Positions 28,398 through 31,831 of a stretch of DNA of 31,831 nt are shown here, one piece after another. Source of the DNA: Acidobacteria bacterium UBA7540 (lineage in GTDB: Bacteria > Acidobacteriota > Terriglobia > UBA7540); the NCBI GenBank assembly GCA_002478145.1, contig DLMI01000203.1, positions 16,898 to 48,728 on the forward strand. Direction: 5' to 3'. Below the pieces are notes generated by a model that saw only the letters and a list, made by a program, of their open reading frames with translations, searched no databases and was not told where the DNA came from. How positions within the stretch are numbered: position 1 is the first letter of the stretch; each line of letters opens with the position of its first letter. The translations under genes were made by a program, and so were the position numbers.

Positions 28398-30947
28398 TTG
28401 GCTTCCCTACTGACCATCGTGTTCATTGACGTGGTGGAATCGAGCGCCACGAAGCGCGACGTATCGCTGGGCCGGGATAGCCGCGAGCGCGACCACGCCT
28501 ATCTGGAAAAAGTCCAGAGTCCCTATTTCAATCTGATCCGCGATTGTTACCGTGCCCATGGGGGGAAGGAAGTAAACACCATGGGCGACGCCTTCTATCT
28601 CGTGTTTGAAGATCCTCTCCAGGCAACGCGCTGCGCGATGGAGATTCAGAGAAAGCTGGTTGCCGAGCCCATCGAGACACCGCGCGGGCCTTTGCAGTTG
28701 CGCATTGGGATTCATTCTGGCTACCCGGAGATGTTCGAAGGAACATACCACGGCACGGACGTGGACACGGCAGCGCGGGTGGAAGCCTTGGGCACGGCGC
28801 AGCAGATCTTGCTTTCCTCCGCCACCTACGAACTGGTCCGCAACATGACCGACGTTCGGTTTCACCGGCTGGGCGAGTTCACGCTGAAGGGGATAGGCGG
28901 GGAGGTCCTGTGGGAGGCGGACTGGGACGGCAGGGGTCCACGACCGACAGCGGTCCCGCCGTTGACCGTTCAGCCCAGAAAAAAGAGGCGGGGCCGGTTT
29001 GGAGTTGGGGCGGTAGCGTTACTTGCCCTCGTGTGCGGCATTGCTTATTTCTTTGCGCACCAACGGCACTTGAGAGGGCTCACCGAAAAGGACACCGTAG
29101 TCCTGGCCGACTTTGCCAACAGCACGGGGGACACGGTTTTTGACGACACGCTGAAGACCGCTCTGAGTATTGCGTTGAACCAATCGCCATTCTTGAATGT
29201 TCTGCCCGAGAACAAAGTGGCAGCAACCCTGAAGCTGATGGCCCGCCCGGCGAACACGGCGCTGACTCCCGAGGTGGCGAGCGAAGTGTGCCAGCGGGCG
29301 GGGAGCAAGGCGTACATTGCCGGGTCCATCAGCAATCTGGGCAGCCAATATGTGCTGGGCCTCAAGGCGGTGAATTGCCGGAGTGGCGACGTGCTGGCCG
29401 AGGAGCAGGCCACCGCTGCGGCCAAGGAGAAGGTGCTGGAGGCGGTGGGCGGCATGGCGGCGAAGCTGCGCGGGGAACTGGGCGAATCGCTGGCGACGGT
29501 GGAGAGATTTGACGTGCCGCTCGAACAGGCCACCACGTCTTCGCTGGAGGCACTGAAGGCTTACAGCCTGGGTAGAAAGTCGGTTAACGAAAAAGGCCCT
29601 TCTGCTGCGCTGCCCTACTTTCAACGCGCCATTGAGCTCGATCCCAACTTTGCCATGGGGTATCGGGAAGTAGGCAATTCCTATTGGAATCTCCAGGAGC
29701 TCGGGCGGGCCAGCGAGTACTTCACGAAAGCGTTCCAGTTGCGTGAGCATGCCAGCGAGCGCGAAGGGTTGCTCATTGCGGCCACTTACTACTTGGATGT
29801 AATGGGAGAACTCGACAAAGCGACACAGGCAAACCAGGAATTCCTCGGTAGCTATCCGCAAGACGGCCGTACCTACAACACGCTGGGCAACATCTTTGAG
29901 ATGCAGGGCCGGTATGAGAAGTCGCTGGAGGCCTATCGCCATGCTATTCGCCTCCAGCCTGATTTATCCGCCCCCTCTCTGAACCTCGGTAATAATTTGC
30001 TTGCCTCGCAGCGGTATGAGGACGCGCGGCAGGCGATCCGGGAAGCCCAGGCACGGCAACTGGACGACTTCCTGCTCCATATCCAGCTCTATGCTTTGGC
30101 TTTTCTGAAGACGGATGCGGTGGGCATGGCGGAACAGCAAAAGTGGTTTGCGGGCAGGCCGGAAGAGAACATTGGGCTGGCGCTGGCCTCCGACACCGAA
30201 GCGTATGGGGGGCGTCTCACCAAGGCGCGGCAACTGACCCGGCAGGCCACCGACTCCGCCATCCGCGCCGACAGCAAGGAAGGCGCGGCGATCTGGCAGG
30301 AAAATACCGCCCTCCGCGAAGCCGCCTTCGGCAATGCCGTAGAAGCCAAACAGTACGCGGCGGAGGGGTTAAAGCTTGCTCCCGCGAGTGAAGGCGCGGG
30401 AGTGGAAGCGGCGCTGGCCTATGCGATGGCGGGCGATACAGCGCGGGCCGAAACCTTGGCCCAGGACTTGAACAAGCGCTACCCCGTGGACACGCAGATG
30501 CAGGCGCTGTGGTTGCCGGCCACCCGCGCGCGCATGGCGCTCGATCGCCAGAATCCCACGGAAGCTCTCGACCAATTGCAATCGGCGACTGGCCCGATCG
30601 AATTTGGGCTCATTCAGTTTGTCCAGAATATCTCCTGTCTCTATCCAACGCACATTCGCGGCGAGGCGTATCTGGCGGCCGGGCAGGGCAGTGCGGCTGC
30701 GGCCGAGTTTCAGAAAATCCTCGACCACAGCGGCATAGTCTGGAACTGCTGGACGGGAGCGCTGGCGCATCTGGGCGTGGCACGCGCGAATGCTTTGCAG
30801 TCGAAGACTTCGCAGGACGCAGACGCCGATGCCGCCCGCGTGAGGGCTCTTGCCGCTTACAAGGACTTCCTTGCACTTTGGAAAGACGCCGATCCCAACA
30901 TCCCCATACTGAGAGAAGCCAAAGCGGAGTACGTGAAATTGCAGTAG
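28398..30947 (+). CDS. Membrane class III cyclase with FlgO-like and TPR domains
   Basis: An 849-residue signalling protein. Residues 4-175 form a class III nucleotide cyclase domain: metal-binding D11 in IVFIDVVES and D64 in NTMGDAFYLVF, and LRIGIHSGYPE, GTDVDTAARVEALG, QQILLSSATYEL. The position usually held by the base-specifying Lys is N60, and the catalytic Asn is D123 (VDTAAR), with R127 kept, so activity and substrate are uncertain. One TM helix is at about 203-220 after a basic stretch. The extracytoplasmic part starts VVLADFANSTGDTVFDDTLK (FlgO/TolB-N-like, about 233-370) and continues with TPR repeats to the end (SAALPYFQRAIELDPNFAMG, RYEKSLEAYRHAIRLQPDLS). Start is TTG at 28398 with weak Shine-Dalgarno support. 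This C-terminal architecture normally follows a Ser/Thr kinase domain, and a kinase stub lies directly upstream. Confidence 0.88.
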   Translation: MASLLTIVFIDVVESSATKRDVSLGRDSRERDHAYLEKVQSPYFNLIRDCYRAHGGKEVNTMGDAFYLVFEDPLQATRCAMEIQRKLVAEPIETPRGPLQLRIGIHSGYPEMFEGTYHGTDVDTAARVEALGTAQQILLSSATYELVRNMTDVRFHRLGEFTLKGIGGEVLWEADWDGRGPRPTAVPPLTVQPRKKRRGRFGVGAVALLALVCGIAYFFAHQRHLRGLTEKDTVVLADFANSTGDTVFDDTLKTALSIALNQSPFLNVLPENKVAATLKLMARPANTALTPEVASEVCQRAGSKAYIAGSISNLGSQYVLGLKAVNCRSGDVLAEEQATAAAKEKVLEAVGGMAAKLRGELGESLATVERFDVPLEQATTSSLEALKAYSLGRKSVNEKGPSAALPYFQRAIELDPNFAMGYREVGNSYWNLQELGRASEYFTKAFQLREHASEREGLLIAATYYLDVMGELDKATQANQEFLGSYPQDGRTYNTLGNIFEMQGRYEKSLEAYRHAIRLQPDLSAPSLNLGNNLLASQRYEDARQAIREAQARQLDDFLLHIQLYALAFLKTDAVGMAEQQKWFAGRPEENIGLALASDTEAYGGRLTKARQLTRQATDSAIRADSKEGAAIWQENTALREAAFGNAVEAKQYAAEGLKLAPASEGAGVEAALAYAMAGDTARAETLAQDLNKRYPVDTQMQALWLPATRARMALDRQNPTEALDQLQSATGPIEFGLIQFVQNISCLYPTHIRGEAYLAAGQGSAAAAEFQKILDHSGIVWNCWTGALAHLGVARANALQSKTSQDADADAARVRALAAYKDFLALWKDADPNIPILREAKAEYVKLQ

Positions 30948-31196
30948 TTGCGAGTGAACGGCGGCTTGTCTATTGGGCTTACTCCTGATAAGTCGGGACC
31001 CGGAAGATGGCCGATGGCCAATGTGGACCCTGTGTAACGGCGAAGCGTGGATCGAAGTCGATTATCTCCTGTCGACTCGGTAAACTACCTGCCGTAGCCC
31101 CTTAAGCTCCTGCGAATGGCCATATGAACGAAGCGTAGCTTCTCGCAAACTGGCCCGCAACCCGTTCCAGCGCTCCGTTAACATATCTTTCCCAAT

Positions 31197-31331
31197 ATGG
31201 GAACTTACACGGTGCTCAACATCGGCGGGAATAAGTTCCGACTGATTGCCACGATCAAGTACAAATGGCAGGTTGTTTATATCCGTCAAATCCTTACTCA
31301 TGCGGAGTACGATGAAGGAGTGTGGCTATGA
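31197..31331 (+). pseudogene. C-terminal half of a HigB-type toxin
   Basis: The 44 codons from ATG 31197 to TGA 31331 read MGTYTVLNIGGNKFRLIATI, then KYKWQVVYIRQILTHAEYDE, then GVWL, the unmistakable end of HigB-family mRNA endonucleases (VFNIGGNKYRL...VYIR...LTHAEYD). Full HigB is about 95-100 residues. Upstream, the same frame hits TAA at 31179-31181. A neighbouring frame (about 31115-31190, A-R-N-P-F-Q-R-S-V-N-I-S-F-P) may be a frameshifted piece of the missing half, but there is no ATG for it. The gene seems degraded. Its stop overlaps the antitoxin start as ATGA, so the original operon arrangement survives. The space 30948-31196 shows no other feature. Confidence 0.75.
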
Positions 31332-31786
31332 GTACAGTCGTAAGGTTCGGGGTTCAGTCCACGCGGCCAGGAACAGGCGGGACACCGCTGAAGATTGACC
31401 CAAGAAAATACGTGCGGCTCCTGGGGAAGGCTGCGCCAGCAGTGATTGAGACCGAGGAAGAGTACAAGCGAATGTTGGCTCGCTTCGAGCACCTTTTGGA
31501 CAAAGACGACGCCTCGATAAGCCCGGAGGAAGGACGCCTTTTGAAACTTCTGGCAATGCTCCTGGAGGAGTACGAGGACCGGAATATTTCCCTGCCCCGC
31601 TTCAGGCCCGACAAGATGTTGCGGCATCTGCTGGCTGAAAAGGAATTAAGACGCAGCGACCTCGGGCCCGTCATCGGCTCGAAGAGCCGCGTCTCGGAAA
31701 TCATCACCGGGAAGCGCTCGATCAGCAAGAGCCAAGCCAAGAAGCTGGCCGCATTCTTTTATGTGCCCGTCGAGTTGTTCATCTAG
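31328..31786 (+). CDS. HigA-family antitoxin, XRE type
   Basis: A 152-residue antitoxin of the long HigA type. The N-terminal domain is IDPRKYVRLLGKAAPAVIET, then EEEYKRMLARFEHLLDK and a helical RLLKLLAMLLEEYEDRN. The C-terminal HTH (about 98-150) is MLRHLLAEKELRRSDLGPVI, then GSKSRVSEIITGKRSISKSQ and AKKLAAFFYVPVELFI. It would bind the HigB toxin and repress its own operon. The ATG at 31328 overlaps the toxin TGA and has AAGGAG 7 nt upstream; a GTG at 31322 is in frame but less likely. The antitoxin is complete although its toxin partner is truncated. Confidence 0.92.
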   Translation: MSTVVRFGVQSTRPGTGGTPLKIDPRKYVRLLGKAAPAVIETEEEYKRMLARFEHLLDKDDASISPEEGRLLKLLAMLLEEYEDRNISLPRFRPDKMLRHLLAEKELRRSDLGPVIGSKSRVSEIITGKRSISKSQAKKLAAFFYVPVELFI

Positions 31787-31831
31787 GAGGACGCGTATCC
31801 ACACGAACCAGAATTCGCGGTCTGGGTATCC

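Overview
The window looks like a chromosomal segment of an Acidobacteriota genome. This is inferred from gene content: an 841-residue ADOP-type orphan ABC permease, a secreted protein built of carboxypeptidase-regulatory-like repeats, a kinase/cyclase-plus-TPR signalling gene of the kind expanded in this phylum, and a high-GC chromosome with intergenic short-repeat arrays. No rRNA, tRNA, CRISPR array, prophage or complete insertion sequence was seen.

Layout. 1-2.0 kb: the end of a membrane transporter gene and a secreted beta-sandwich repeat protein. 2.0-7.8 kb: a heme-synthesis cluster (HemX/CcsA-like membrane protein, hemA, hemC, hemD) ending in a FAD oxidoreductase whose start overlaps the hemD stop. 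7.8-11.6 kb: an orphan LytTR response regulator, a small secreted helical protein, a Nudix hydrolase, a cold-shock protein with a structured leader, and an exported VirB10/TrbI-like protein. 11.7-13.7 kb: pabB and pabC for p-aminobenzoate. 13.8-16.5 kb: a truncated GxxExxY gene and a NarX/NarL-type two-component pair. 16.6-23.3 kb, minus strand: a TolC-type outer-membrane protein, a recombinase-like small gene, the ADOP permease and a REC-PP2C phosphatase. 23.5-24.3 kb: a HigBA-type toxin-antitoxin module. 24.5-27.7 kb, minus strand: a methyltransferase-like protein, a bactofilin and an exported amidohydrolase. 28.1-31.8 kb: a broken Ser/Thr kinase start, a cyclase-TPR receptor, and a second HigBA module.

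Three themes stand out. First, many intergenic spaces hold degenerate repeats that keep a strict 7-bp period although the heptamer differs from place to place (GTRGGCA, TTGAAAT/CTGAAGC, AGTGACG, NNNTCAG, GGTAGGT, NNNAATC). Several are paired with an inverted array to form long hairpins, and one type recurs three times with a conserved linker. Second, both toxin-antitoxin modules appear to have a damaged toxin and an intact antitoxin: the first toxin frame has an in-frame TGA near its start, and the second keeps only its C-terminal half. Third, the cyclase-TPR gene sits directly behind a kinase gene that stops at the catalytic lysine, which suggests that the catalytic domain was swapped in place.

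Everything here is read from the sequence by eye. Family names rest on motif recognition, not on database searches.
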